Below, piece by piece: positions 1-6,494 of a stretch of 24,262 nucleotides of DNA; within the stretch, counting starts at the first letter, position 1, and the number at the start of each line of letters is the position of its first letter. This DNA is from CAYJFK01 sp964369475 (GTDB lineage Bacteria > Bacillota > Clostridia > Oscillospirales > Feifaniaceae), in assembly GCA_964369475.1 (NCBI GenBank), contig CAYJFK010000036.1:1-24262 (forward strand). The letters run 5' to 3'. The translations under genes and the position numbers were made by a program. A model generated the notes under the pieces. It was not told where the DNA came from, made no database searches, and saw only the letters and a list, made by a program, of their open reading frames with translations.

Positions 1-55
1 TCCACAAGGCGCCCTGTGGCTCCAAAAACGGGTTCGGATTATATCTATCACCCTA
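1..55. repeat. Probable right end of a third TAGGGTG/CACCCTA hairpin element, cut by the window edge
   Basis: Positions 31-55 read GGTTCGGATT, seven bases, then TCACCCTA. The right arm of the complete element at 1569-1594 reads GGTTCGGATT, eight bases, then TCACCCTA. An imperfect inverted repeat (CCACAAGG / CCCTGTGG) at 2-19 precedes it. I infer a further copy of the same family ending in TA at 54-55, directly at the 3' end of deoB, whose stop codon it forms. Only this end is visible, so the copy cannot be confirmed here. Confidence 0.45.
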
Positions 56-1174
56 CCTTAACAGATAGTCAATCACATAGTCATTGACGAATGAAAAACT
101 CTCCTTAGTGCCAATATGCCCGCTCGCACCGCCATATATAAGGAGCGGAACATATTCCCTTGTGTGATCGGTGGAAGGTGTCGTCGGATCGCAACCGTGA
201 TCTGCCGTTATTATAAGAATGTCGCCCTCTCTCATTGCACAAATAATATCTGGAAGTCTTTCATCAAACTGCTCAAGACAGGCAAGATAGCCTTCAGGGT
301 CGTTTCTATGACCGTATTTCGAGTCGGTGTCGACAAGATTTGCAAAAATAAGTCCGCCTTGTCGCTCCTTCATGCACCTCAAAGTCGCCTCGATGCAATC
401 GGGATTTCCGGCTACGTGCAAACTCTCTGTAAGCCCACGCTCTGCAAAAATATCGCCGATTTTTCCTATGCCGATAACTGCTTTGCCTGCCGCTTTTAGC
501 TTATCGAGCATTGTCTCTTTAGGTGGCATTAATGAAAAATCCCTTCTGCGAGAAGTCCTTGTAAAACTGCCTTCATGGCCTACAAAAGGCCGTGCAATTA
601 CACGACCGACAGCAAGCTCCCCTATTAGCATTCCCCGAGCTGTCTCGCATATTTCGTACAGTTCTTCTATGGGAATAATATCTTCGTGCGCCGCCACTTG
701 AAAGACACTGTCGCCCGATGTATACACTATTAAATTACCACTTTCCATGTGCTGTTTACCGTATAACTCTATTACCTCAGTTCCCGACATAGGCCTGTTT
801 ACCATTGTTTTACGAGAGACAGCCTTTTCGAATTTTTCCATAAATTCACGTGGGAAACCATGCGAAAATGTCGGAAAGGGCCGTTCAAGAACAACTCCTG
901 CAATCTCCCAGTGACCTGTCGTCGTGTCCTTGCCTGCCGATCTTTCGGCCATTTTTCCATATAGAGCCGTGGGGTCTTCGGGCATTGGCAGCCCGTGTAC
1001 CCCGTCTATCAAGGAAAAGCCCATTTTGCAAAGGTTGTCGAGCTTTGGGGTTCTTTTTACCGCTTTTATTGTATTGGATATTGTGTTTGCTCCCTCGTCG
1101 CCGTATAGCGCCGCATCGGGCATCTCGCCGCAACCTACCGAGTCGAGAATTATTAGTATAACTCGTTTATTCAT
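53..1174 (-). CDS. deoB: Phosphopentomutase
   Basis: Interconverts ribose-1-phosphate/ribose-5-phosphate and the deoxy forms in cytoplasmic nucleoside salvage. It belongs to the alkaline-phosphatase-like metalloenzymes. The sequence shows the N-terminal metal site ILDSVGCGEMPDA, the phospho-acceptor threonine region GKDTTTGHWEI, the VDTDSKYGHRNDPEGY stretch, and the C-terminal metal ligands in ITADHGCDPTTPSTDHTREY. The start ATG at 1174 is preceded by GAGGTG, and a TATAAT (minus strand, 1211-1206) lies upstream without a clear -35. The length, 373 aa, is a little below the usual 390-405. The stop codon TAG is made from the terminal CTA (plus strand 53-55) of what looks like an inserted hairpin element. 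The C-terminus may therefore be slightly trimmed, or a native TAA/TAG was preserved because insertion was at TA. Confidence 0.95.
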   Translation of the reverse strand: MNKRVILIILDSVGCGEMPDAALYGDEGANTISNTIKAVKRTPKLDNLCKMGFSLIDGVHGLPMPEDPTALYGKMAERSAGKDTTTGHWEIAGVVLERPFPTFSHGFPREFMEKFEKAVSRKTMVNRPMSGTEVIELYGKQHMESGNLIVYTSGDSVFQVAAHEDIIPIEELYEICETARGMLIGELAVGRVIARPFVGHEGSFTRTSRRRDFSLMPPKETMLDKLKAAGKAVIGIGKIGDIFAERGLTESLHVAGNPDCIEATLRCMKERQGGLIFANLVDTDSKYGHRNDPEGYLACLEQFDERLPDIICAMREGDILIITADHGCDPTTPSTDHTREYVPLLIYGGASGHIGTKESFSFVNDYVIDYLLR

Positions 1175-1260
1175 AATGTCACCTCATAGTACACTTTGTA
1201 GGGATATTATACATCAAACTCGGCGAGATTTCTGCATAAATGTTGTAAATTTTCTTTAAG

Positions 1261-1306
1261 ATAAAAAAGCAAATGCCGAGCAAGGGCAAGGGCTCCTCAC
1301 TCGGCA
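1261..1306 (-). terminator. Intrinsic terminator, probably the original one of the DUF2383 gene
   Basis: TGCCGAG (1274-1280) pairs with CTCGGCA (1300-1306). On the minus strand the stem is followed by TTTGCTTTTTTAT. It lies 576 bases beyond the stop of the ferritin-like gene. If the two inserted elements at 1318-1872 are removed, it would sit about 22 bases after that stop, a normal terminator position. Confidence 0.6.
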
Positions 1307-1317
1307 AAATTTTCGCT

Positions 1318-1594
1318 TAGGGTGACCCCTGCAAATCCGAACCGCTTTAGGAGCGGTATGCCGCCCCGTAGCTTCGTTATAGCTCCTTGAAAGGCAGTAA
1401 GCATTCCTGCGGAGCTATGCCTCGCTACAAGACGGCATACCGCTCCTAAAGCCCGCAGGATTTCAAACAGGCTGTGCCGTGCTGTGACAAGGCAGTGTCG
1501 TGCAGGAATGCTTGTTGCCTTTCAAGCGACACTAACGAAGGCGCAGTGCGGCACAGCCTGTTTGAAATGGTTCGGATTTGCAGGGGTCACCCTA
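1318..1594. repeat. 277-bp TA-bounded element made of an outer stem and two homologous hairpins (copy 1)
   Basis: Perfect 26-nt terminal inverted repeats (1318-1343 and 1569-1594), beginning TAGGGTG and ending CACCCTA, enclose two 109-nt hairpins. Hairpin A has perfect 20-bp basal arms at 1344-1363/1433-1452 and an upper stem ATAGCTCC/GGAGCTAT (1379-1386/1411-1418). Hairpin B has perfect 20-bp arms at 1460-1479/1549-1568 and upper stem AGTGTCG/CGACACT. A 7-nt spacer (1453-1459) separates them. Hairpin B, read on the opposite strand, aligns with A position for position: both have CTTCGTTA at offset 28 and a nearly identical apical loop (CTTGAAAGGCA, AAGCATTCCTGC), while the stems differ in sequence but still pair. 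There is no convincing ORF. The TA at each end suggests a MITE-like element using TA target sites. A structured RNA is the alternative. Confidence 0.8.
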
Positions 1595-1872
1595 GGGTGG
1601 GAAGACTCGAACATGGTCGTCTGAGGGCAGTCCCTTTTTGGCGCTTTTTGCCTTGTCGTCCTCGCCTTGCGTCAGCAAGGCTTCGTCCTCCGCAGCAAAA
1701 ATCCCGCAAAAATGAAGAGCCCACAGGTGCTTCGCAGTTTTAGCTACTCAGATTTGTCCTAAGACGACGAAAAGCCCGAAGGGAATACTTGCTGTATTTA
1801 CAAGGGCTTTAAGGAAGTATGAGGGCAAATCTGTGTAGCTAAAACCGACCCTGTTCAAGTCTTCCCACCCTA
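1593..1872. repeat. 280-bp TA-bounded paired-hairpin element, diverged copy 2, tandem with copy 1
   Basis: The terminal inverted repeats 1593-1619 and 1846-1872 have two mismatches and begin TAGGGTG. The first TA (1593-1594) is shared with the end of copy 1, giving CACCCTAGGGTG at the junction. The right hairpin is 109 nt with 20-nt arms (1737-1756/1826-1845, one mismatch), inner stem AAAGCCC/GGGCTTT and the loop signature CTTG..CAGCAAG..TTCC on the minus strand. The left hairpin (about 1620-1727) is more degenerate, with CTGAGGGC pairing imperfectly with GCCCACAG and a perfect apical GCCTTGC/GCAAGGC. The layout and lengths match copy 1, so I infer an older member of the same family. It ends ten bases from the stop codon of the DUF2383 gene. 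Confidence 0.75.
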
Positions 1873-1881
1873 TAGTAACAA

Positions 1882-2337
1882 TCAACTTAAATCGTAGTCC
1901 CTGATTAGCCCTATCAACTCCTCTTGGCGAGCTCTCGAGGCCCTGTGCTGCCTGTTTAATATTTCTTTGCTCTCGCCCTCTAAACCTTCCGTTTTAAGCG
2001 CCTTTTCCGCTTGCTCTATGCTCATGGTCTCGCCATAGTGGGCAGAGCGAAGTAGCTCAGGCGAATCGTGACCGTCTGCACCTCTCACCGCATAGGCAAC
2101 GCCTGAAATTACACCGGCCATACCGGAGCCATATCTCGGCTCTCCGCCAAGTTTTGCTATTTGCTCTGCAAGAGATTTAGCACTCTCTGCACATTCTGCC
2201 TTGTAAGACTCAAATTTCGCCTTTAGATGAGGTTCCGCCACATCCCTTGCATACCGCTCGTAACCTGCCACACCAACTTCGCACCCTCTAAGCATGTTGT
2301 TTAACTCTTTTATAACATTTTTCTTTGTACTATCCAT
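1882..2337 (-). CDS. DUF2383-type ferritin-like four-helix protein
   Basis: A 151-aa, mostly helical cytoplasmic protein. The pattern matches the DUF2383 family of ferritin-like four-helix proteins: an N-terminal LNNMLRGCEVGVAGYERYA helix, LKAKFESYKAECAE, then LGGEPRYGSGMAGVISG, and a C-terminal helix ending RARQEELIGLIRDY. The biochemical role of the family is not established. Iron or stress roles are guesses from the fold. I chose ATG at 2337 because AAAGGCGGTG lies just upstream; an in-frame TTG at 2355 overlaps that site and is less likely. Just downstream is the paired-hairpin insertion, which separates the gene from its probable terminator. Confidence 0.75.
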   Translation of the reverse strand: MDSTKKNVIKELNNMLRGCEVGVAGYERYARDVAEPHLKAKFESYKAECAESAKSLAEQIAKLGGEPRYGSGMAGVISGVAYAVRGADGHDSPELLRSAHYGETMSIEQAEKALKTEGLEGESKEILNRQHRASRARQEELIGLIRDYDLS

Positions 2338-2513
2338 AACCGCACCGCCTTTCAAATATAAAGTGTGTAAAATCTATAAGCATTATTTATAGAAATTTTT
2401 TCTTAAACAATTTTCTCAAAGCCCCATACCTACTTATAGTTTTGCTCCGTGACCGTTTTTGGTTTTTTCCTGTGTATTTTGTATGAATAATGCGTAAAAC
2501 TTCTTAATAATAT

Positions 2514-2542
2514 TTGACATTAGCCCCATAACATGATATAGT
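2514..2542 (+). promoter_or_regulatory. Sigma-A-type promoter for the ApbE operon
   Basis: TTGACA (2514-2519), a 17-bp spacer, then TATAGT (2537-2542). Transcription should begin near 2549, immediately before the GAGGTG ribosome site, giving a very short leader. No operator-like repeat is visible. Confidence 0.8.
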
Positions 2543-2562
2543 TTAAGACCGAGGTGAAAAAT

Positions 2563-3681
2563 GTGAAAAATATATTTATGGTCATATTTGCAAGTCTTTT
2601 GCTCCTGACGTTTACAGGTTGTCAAGACCCAAAGACAGACCAACCCGACCCACCGATTGAGGGCGATGTTGATGGCGATATAAATGGTCAGACAGACCCT
2701 GATGAAGAAGAAATCGAGATAGATCCCGACGATATTGTAGAGCTAAATTCTTCCTTTTTTGCTATGGACACATATATGACGCTTAGAGTCTACGGCGTAG
2801 AGGCTGACTCTGTTATGACAGATAGCGAAGCGCTTGTTCATAAAGTCGAAGCGGATATTTCCAAGACAATTGAGGGCAGTGATATATATAATTTAAACAG
2901 TTCAAATGGCGAGATTATCGAAGTTTCACAAGATACCGCAGATCTTTTGCAAGATGCAATAGATTACTCGGAGAAAACAGGCGGTACTTTTGATATATCG
3001 GTAGCACCGCTCGTCACTCTTTGGGACGTTGGCGGCGGCAGAACCGTTCCTCCTTCTCAAAGCGAGATAGACGAGCTGCTCGGCAGTGTCGGTTATGAGC
3101 GCATACAGATAGATGGCACTTTGGTTGATATGGGCGGCACAAATGTCGACCTTGGCGCTATCGGCAAGGGGCATATGTCGGACCTGCTCGACGATTTTAT
3201 AAGAGAGCACGACAATGTTACAGGTGCTTTGTTTAGTCTTGGCGGTAATGTCGGTATTGTAGGCACAAAGCCGGGTGATCTTCCCTTTGTTGTCGGCATA
3301 CGAGACCCAAACGGCGAGATGTACGACTTTTTAGGTCATCTTAGCCTAACCGATACATTTGTAGTATCGTCGGGCGATTACGAGCGATTTTTTGAGCATG
3401 AGGGTGTTAGATACCACCATATTATTGACCCTCAGACAGGCTATCCCTCCGAGAGCGACATAACGGAAATTTCCATTATTTGCACAGATGGAGCATATGC
3501 CGATGCACTGTCAACTGCGCTTTTCATAATGGGCAGCGAGGCGACAATGCAGTATTATAACGAACACAAGGACTTCGAGGCTGTTATTGTCACGAAGGAC
3601 GGAAAAATAACCGTTACCGACGGGCTTGTCGGGAAATTTACATTTACAGGAGCAGAGAAAGGTTACACCTATGAACAGTAA
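2563..3681 (+). CDS. ApbE family FAD:protein FMN transferase, lipoprotein
   Basis: Transfers FMN from FAD to a threonine of target proteins outside the membrane, e.g. Rnf/Nqr subunits or secreted flavoproteins. The N-terminus is a lipoprotein signal with hydrophobic core IFASLLLLTF and Cys20 in FTGC, followed by an acidic linker. ApbE landmarks are AMDTYMTLRVYG, GGTFDISVAPLV, VDLGAIGKGHMSDLL, ALFSLGGNVGIVGTKP, SSGDYERFF, HHIIDPQTGYP and DALSTALFIMG. I prefer GTG 2563 because GAGGTG (2551-2556) is correctly spaced; an in-frame GTG at 2554 overlaps it. It overlaps the next gene by 11 bases. Its flavinylation target is not in the window. Confidence 0.92.
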   Translation: MKNIFMVIFASLLLLTFTGCQDPKTDQPDPPIEGDVDGDINGQTDPDEEEIEIDPDDIVELNSSFFAMDTYMTLRVYGVEADSVMTDSEALVHKVEADISKTIEGSDIYNLNSSNGEIIEVSQDTADLLQDAIDYSEKTGGTFDISVAPLVTLWDVGGGRTVPPSQSEIDELLGSVGYERIQIDGTLVDMGGTNVDLGAIGKGHMSDLLDDFIREHDNVTGALFSLGGNVGIVGTKPGDLPFVVGIRDPNGEMYDFLGHLSLTDTFVVSSGDYERFFEHEGVRYHHIIDPQTGYPSESDITEISIICTDGAYADALSTALFIMGSEATMQYYNEHKDFEAVIVTKDGKITVTDGLVGKFTFTGAEKGYTYEQ

Positions 3682-4102
3682 TGAGAACACAAAAAAAGGC
3701 ATGAAATCCGGAGACAAAATTGTAATTGCAATAATAATTCTTGCAGCAATAGGGCTTTTTGCCTTTATGTTTTTAAGGCCGACAGAGACAGACGATGGCC
3801 CTTATGCCCTTATCTCGGTAAACTCGAGAGTGTATCAAACTATCGACCTTGGCACAACGGAAAGTGGCGAATACTCTTATTTCGATGCAGGTGTTGAGTA
3901 TACAGTAGAGGTTTTAGACGGAGAAATCCGCATGAAGCACATCGATTGCCCTGATGAAGTGTGCATTGCAACAGGTTGGACAAACTCGACATACCTTCCT
4001 GTAATCTGCCTACCTAACAAGGTCTCTATCGAAGTGTACGACAATCCTGAAGGCGCATCTTCGACATCAGAGGACGGCGGGGTGGACGTAAGTGCAGGAT
4101 AA
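3671..4102 (+). CDS. NusG domain II-containing membrane-anchored protein
   Basis: A 143-aa protein with a short basic N-terminus, one membrane helix (IVIAIIILAAIGLFAFMFL, about residues 18-36), then a small extracytoplasmic domain. That domain carries the cysteine pattern of the NusG_II family: IDCPDEVCIATGW and later VICLPNK. The last 20 residues are Ser/Gly/Asp rich and look disordered. The ATG at 3671 lies inside the end of the ApbE gene, with AAAGG upstream, indicating translational coupling. Homologues are often found with ApbE and Gx-family proteins. From memory, such pairs occur in flavin-based extracellular electron transfer loci (EetA/EetB in Listeria). Function here is inferred from context only. 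Confidence 0.8.
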   Translation: MNSNENTKKGMKSGDKIVIAIIILAAIGLFAFMFLRPTETDDGPYALISVNSRVYQTIDLGTTESGEYSYFDAGVEYTVEVLDGEIRMKHIDCPDEVCIATGWTNSTYLPVICLPNKVSIEVYDNPEGASSTSEDGGVDVSAG

Positions 4103-4694
4103 CACAAAGAGCATTAAGCGAATAACACTTATAGGCATACTTATCTCTTTTGCGCTTATTTTATCTGTCGTAGAGAGATGGTTTCCGCTTGAAGCATTTA
4201 TACCTCTCCCCGGCATCAAACTCGGACTGCCAAATATTATAACGCTTTTTGCTTTATTTTATCTCGACATGCCATCGGCACTTATAATTGTTATACTGCG
4301 CTCTTTTTTGTCATCTGTATTTATGGGAAGTGTATCCTCCTTTGCCTTTTCCGTTTCGGGAGGTCTCTTTTCCTTTATTGTTATGCGTATAGCGCTAAAG
4401 TTTTATCCCAAATATCTATCCATTACAACAATTTCTATAATAGGAGCGGCATTCCACAATATCGGTCAGATATGCGCCGCCGCAGTTATTATGGGAACTG
4501 TTAATGTTTTTGGATATCTTCCACTCCTTCTTATTGCCTCGCTCTTTACAGGCACACTTATCGGTGTTGTTTTCTCGGCTGTCGGGAAAAAGCTTGCGAG
4601 CATTAGGAGCATTAAAAACTACCTCTCGGCCGCCAGCATTAATTTTAAGGCGACACCTGCTTTTGAAGCAGAACAGTTAAAAGAGGGTGGTTGA
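4092..4694 (+). CDS. Gx transporter family membrane protein (Hpre_diP_synt_I type)
   Basis: A 200-aa protein with about five or six hydrophobic segments. It has the family's FIPLPGIKLGLPNIITLFALF region, followed by SFLSSVFMGSVSSFAFSVSG and the AAFHNIGQICAAAVIMGT segment. Such proteins were annotated as heptaprenyl diphosphate synthase component I, but they resemble small-molecule transporter S-components more than enzymes. The start is GTG 4092, overlapping the previous stop, with GGCGGGGTGG upstream. The usual partner is a polyprenyl synthetase gene. Here GAGGGTGG (4682-4689) and a possible TTG start at 4699 suggest another gene began, but it runs into the low-complexity junction and is lost. 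Confidence 0.8.
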   Translation: MQDNTKSIKRITLIGILISFALILSVVERWFPLEAFIPLPGIKLGLPNIITLFALFYLDMPSALIIVILRSFLSSVFMGSVSSFAFSVSGGLFSFIVMRIALKFYPKYLSITTISIIGAAFHNIGQICAAAVIMGTVNVFGYLPLLLIASLFTGTLIGVVFSAVGKKLASIRSIKNYLSAASINFKATPAFEAEQLKEGG

Positions 4695-4711
4695 AATCTT
4701 GAACTTATTAC

Positions 4712-4757
4712 AGGCAAAGTGCAGTACCGAAACTAGTTTCGGTACTGCACTTTGCCT
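4712..4757. repeat. 46-bp perfect palindrome next to the poly-G tract
   Basis: AGGCAAAGTGCAG...AACTAGTT...CTGCACTTTGCCT is perfectly self-complementary about the point between 4734 and 4735, with no loop. A loopless fold-back directly before a homopolymer is more like a read or assembly artefact than a natural terminator. Confidence 0.75.
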
Positions 4758-4764
4758 ATGTGGC

Positions 4765-4868
<104 letters not shown>

Positions 4869-5101
4869 AATTCGCGCATAAGCACGCGGCCTTCGGCCGC
4901 TTGATTTGGCGCTGAAACAGTCTTTAATATATAATAATATCGTTTTATCTAAAACGCTTAGAGCAGGTATAGTTTAAACATTCCCATAACCAACTCCGCA
5001 GTTTTAGATCTAATTCCTATATAGACTCCCTATATCCGTTAGAGATGAAAAAAATAACAAAACCTGTAAGTCTAAGCAAAAACGACCGCTATACGTTTTC
5101 T
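4869..5101. other. Non-coding stretch between the low-complexity tract and pepT
   Basis: I see no gene. There is a small hairpin GCGGCC-TTC-GGCCGC at 4886-4900. AAAACG/CGTTTT repeats just beyond the pepT stop could form a weak terminator. The rest is AT-rich with nothing recognisable. Confidence 0.5.
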
Positions 5102-6334
5102 CTACGCTTTATAATTAGCATAAAACTCGGCTATATTTAAAAGCACATCAACGCAAGATTCCATCTCCTCGATACAAGCATATTCCATTCTACTATGAGC
5201 ATTGTAACTGCCGTCTCCAAGATTCGGACAAGGAATTCCCATAAAGGAGATGCGAGAGCCATCTGTGCCGCCTCTGACAGGCTTAATAATTGGCGTAGCG
5301 CCTGCCTTTGTTATAGCGGCTTTTGCCGCCTCTATCATGTGAGGGTACTTCTCTACAACCTCTCTCATGTTGCGATAACTCTCCTCGACAGTGGCTACTA
5401 CCGTTCCCTCGCCATGCTTTTTGTTTATCTCGGCGGCACACGTTTTTACCGTATCGATCTGCTTTTGGAGTAGGATGTAATCGTGGTCACGAAGGATATA
5501 TTTTAGCGTAGCATATTCGCACGAACCCGACATTTCCATTAGATGATAAAATCCCTCGTACCCCTCTGTATGCTCGGGACGCTCCTTTTCGGGGAGCATT
5601 GCTGCAAACTCCATTGCAATAACAGAGGCATTTTTCATTGTGTCCTTAGCGGTACCGGGGTGAGTTGATAGTCCGTATACCTCGATCTTAGCGCTCGCCG
5701 CATTAAATGTTTCATACTGGAAACCACCAAAAGGTCCGCCGTCGCATGTGTATGCGATGTCGCAGGCAAAATCTTCTGCTTTGAGGTAAAGTGTGCCTGT
5801 GCCGATCTCCTCGTCGGGCGTAAAGCAAATGCGAATGTCGCCATGCGGTGGAGCGCCCTCCCCCACTAAAATCTCTGCCAAGGTCACGATCTCGGCAATG
5901 CCTGCCTTGTCGTCTCCGCCTAATATTGTTGTACCGTCTGTCACAATTAGGCGCTTGCCGTTCATCTTGTTTAAAGAGGGAAACTCCGATGGGCGAAGGT
6001 ATATCGACCGCTCCTCGTTAAGCAAAATATCGCCGCCGTTATACTCAACAATACGAGCCTTAACCCCGATAGAGGACGGGTCTCTAACTGTGTCCATATG
6101 CGCACAGAGACCGAGCGTTAGGCCGGTCCACCCTTCTATATTAGAAGGAATTGTTGCAAAAACATAACCATGTTCGTTTTGCATCGCATCGGCAAGTCCG
6201 ATTTCCTTTAGCTCAGCTACAAGAGCCGCCCCAAAGACAAGTTGACTATCTGTCGACGGATAGCTGCTGCTATTCTCGTCGGACGGTGTTTCGAATTTTG
6301 TGTATTCAATAAATCTTTCATGTACCTTTTTCAT
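5102..6334 (-). CDS. pepT: Peptidase T (tripeptide aminopeptidase, M20B)
   Basis: A cytoplasmic di-zinc aminopeptidase that releases the N-terminal residue of tripeptides. The protein has 410 aa, the usual PepT length. Visible ligands are His79 and Asp81 in LCAHMDTVRD, Asp141/142 in ILGGDDKAG, Glu175/176 in FTPDEEIGTG, Asp198 in TCDGG, and the late histidine in NAHSRMEY. The dimerisation segment LSTHPGTAKDTMKNA and VRGGTDGSRISF are also present. ATG 6334 has AAAGGAGG eight bases upstream. The frame stays open upstream to 6556, but that part is non-coding and overlaps the end of metK. It probably works downstream of the peptide importer encoded in this window. Confidence 0.95.
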   Translation of the reverse strand: MKKVHERFIEYTKFETPSDENSSSYPSTDSQLVFGAALVAELKEIGLADAMQNEHGYVFATIPSNIEGWTGLTLGLCAHMDTVRDPSSIGVKARIVEYNGGDILLNEERSIYLRPSEFPSLNKMNGKRLIVTDGTTILGGDDKAGIAEIVTLAEILVGEGAPPHGDIRICFTPDEEIGTGTLYLKAEDFACDIAYTCDGGPFGGFQYETFNAASAKIEVYGLSTHPGTAKDTMKNASVIAMEFAAMLPEKERPEHTEGYEGFYHLMEMSGSCEYATLKYILRDHDYILLQKQIDTVKTCAAEINKKHGEGTVVATVEESYRNMREVVEKYPHMIEAAKAAITKAGATPIIKPVRGGTDGSRISFMGIPCPNLGDGSYNAHSRMEYACIEEMESCVDVLLNIAEFYANYKA

Positions 6335-6357
6335 ATAATAAACCTCCTTTTTTTGAT

Positions 6358-6386
6358 AGTATAGCACGTTTTTCAAGTAATATAAA
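6358..6386 (-). promoter_or_regulatory. Candidate promoter of pepT
   Basis: On the minus strand TTTATA (6386-6381), a 17-bp spacer and TATACT (6363-6358), preceded by TGC, giving an extended -10. The metK terminator lies further upstream, so pepT is likely transcribed on its own. Confidence 0.55.
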
Positions 6387-6453
6387 GCCTGTAAAACTGC
6401 AATTTGCAAAAACTTGACCGAAAAGCCGCACTTCCAAATCGAGACAAACGCAA

Positions 6454-6480
6454 GGAGGGGCACCGCAACGGTACCCCTCC
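6454..6480 (-). terminator. Hairpin terminator after metK
   Basis: Twelve-base arms (6454-6465 and 6469-6480) around a CAA loop. The only non-Watson-Crick pair is C.A on the plus strand but G.U in minus-strand RNA, which fits a minus-strand role. The following T-tract is weak (TTGCGTTTG). Confidence 0.65.
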
Positions 6481-6494
6481 CAATAAAATATTCA

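Noticed and set aside
1474..1743. Open frame of 89 codons across the two elements
   Set aside because: It crosses the junction of two hairpin elements, has no ribosome site and low-complexity content; explained by the repeats.
1569..1872. Element arms look like tRNA T-loops (GGTTCGGAT, GTTCAAGTC before CCCACCC)
   Set aside because: The bases around the loop do not pair as a T-stem and no D or anticodon arm is present; the resemblance is confined to the inverted arms.
1318..1872. CRISPR array or toxin-antitoxin interpretation of the repeats
   Set aside because: Repeats are inverted, not regularly spaced direct repeats, and no ORF pair is present.
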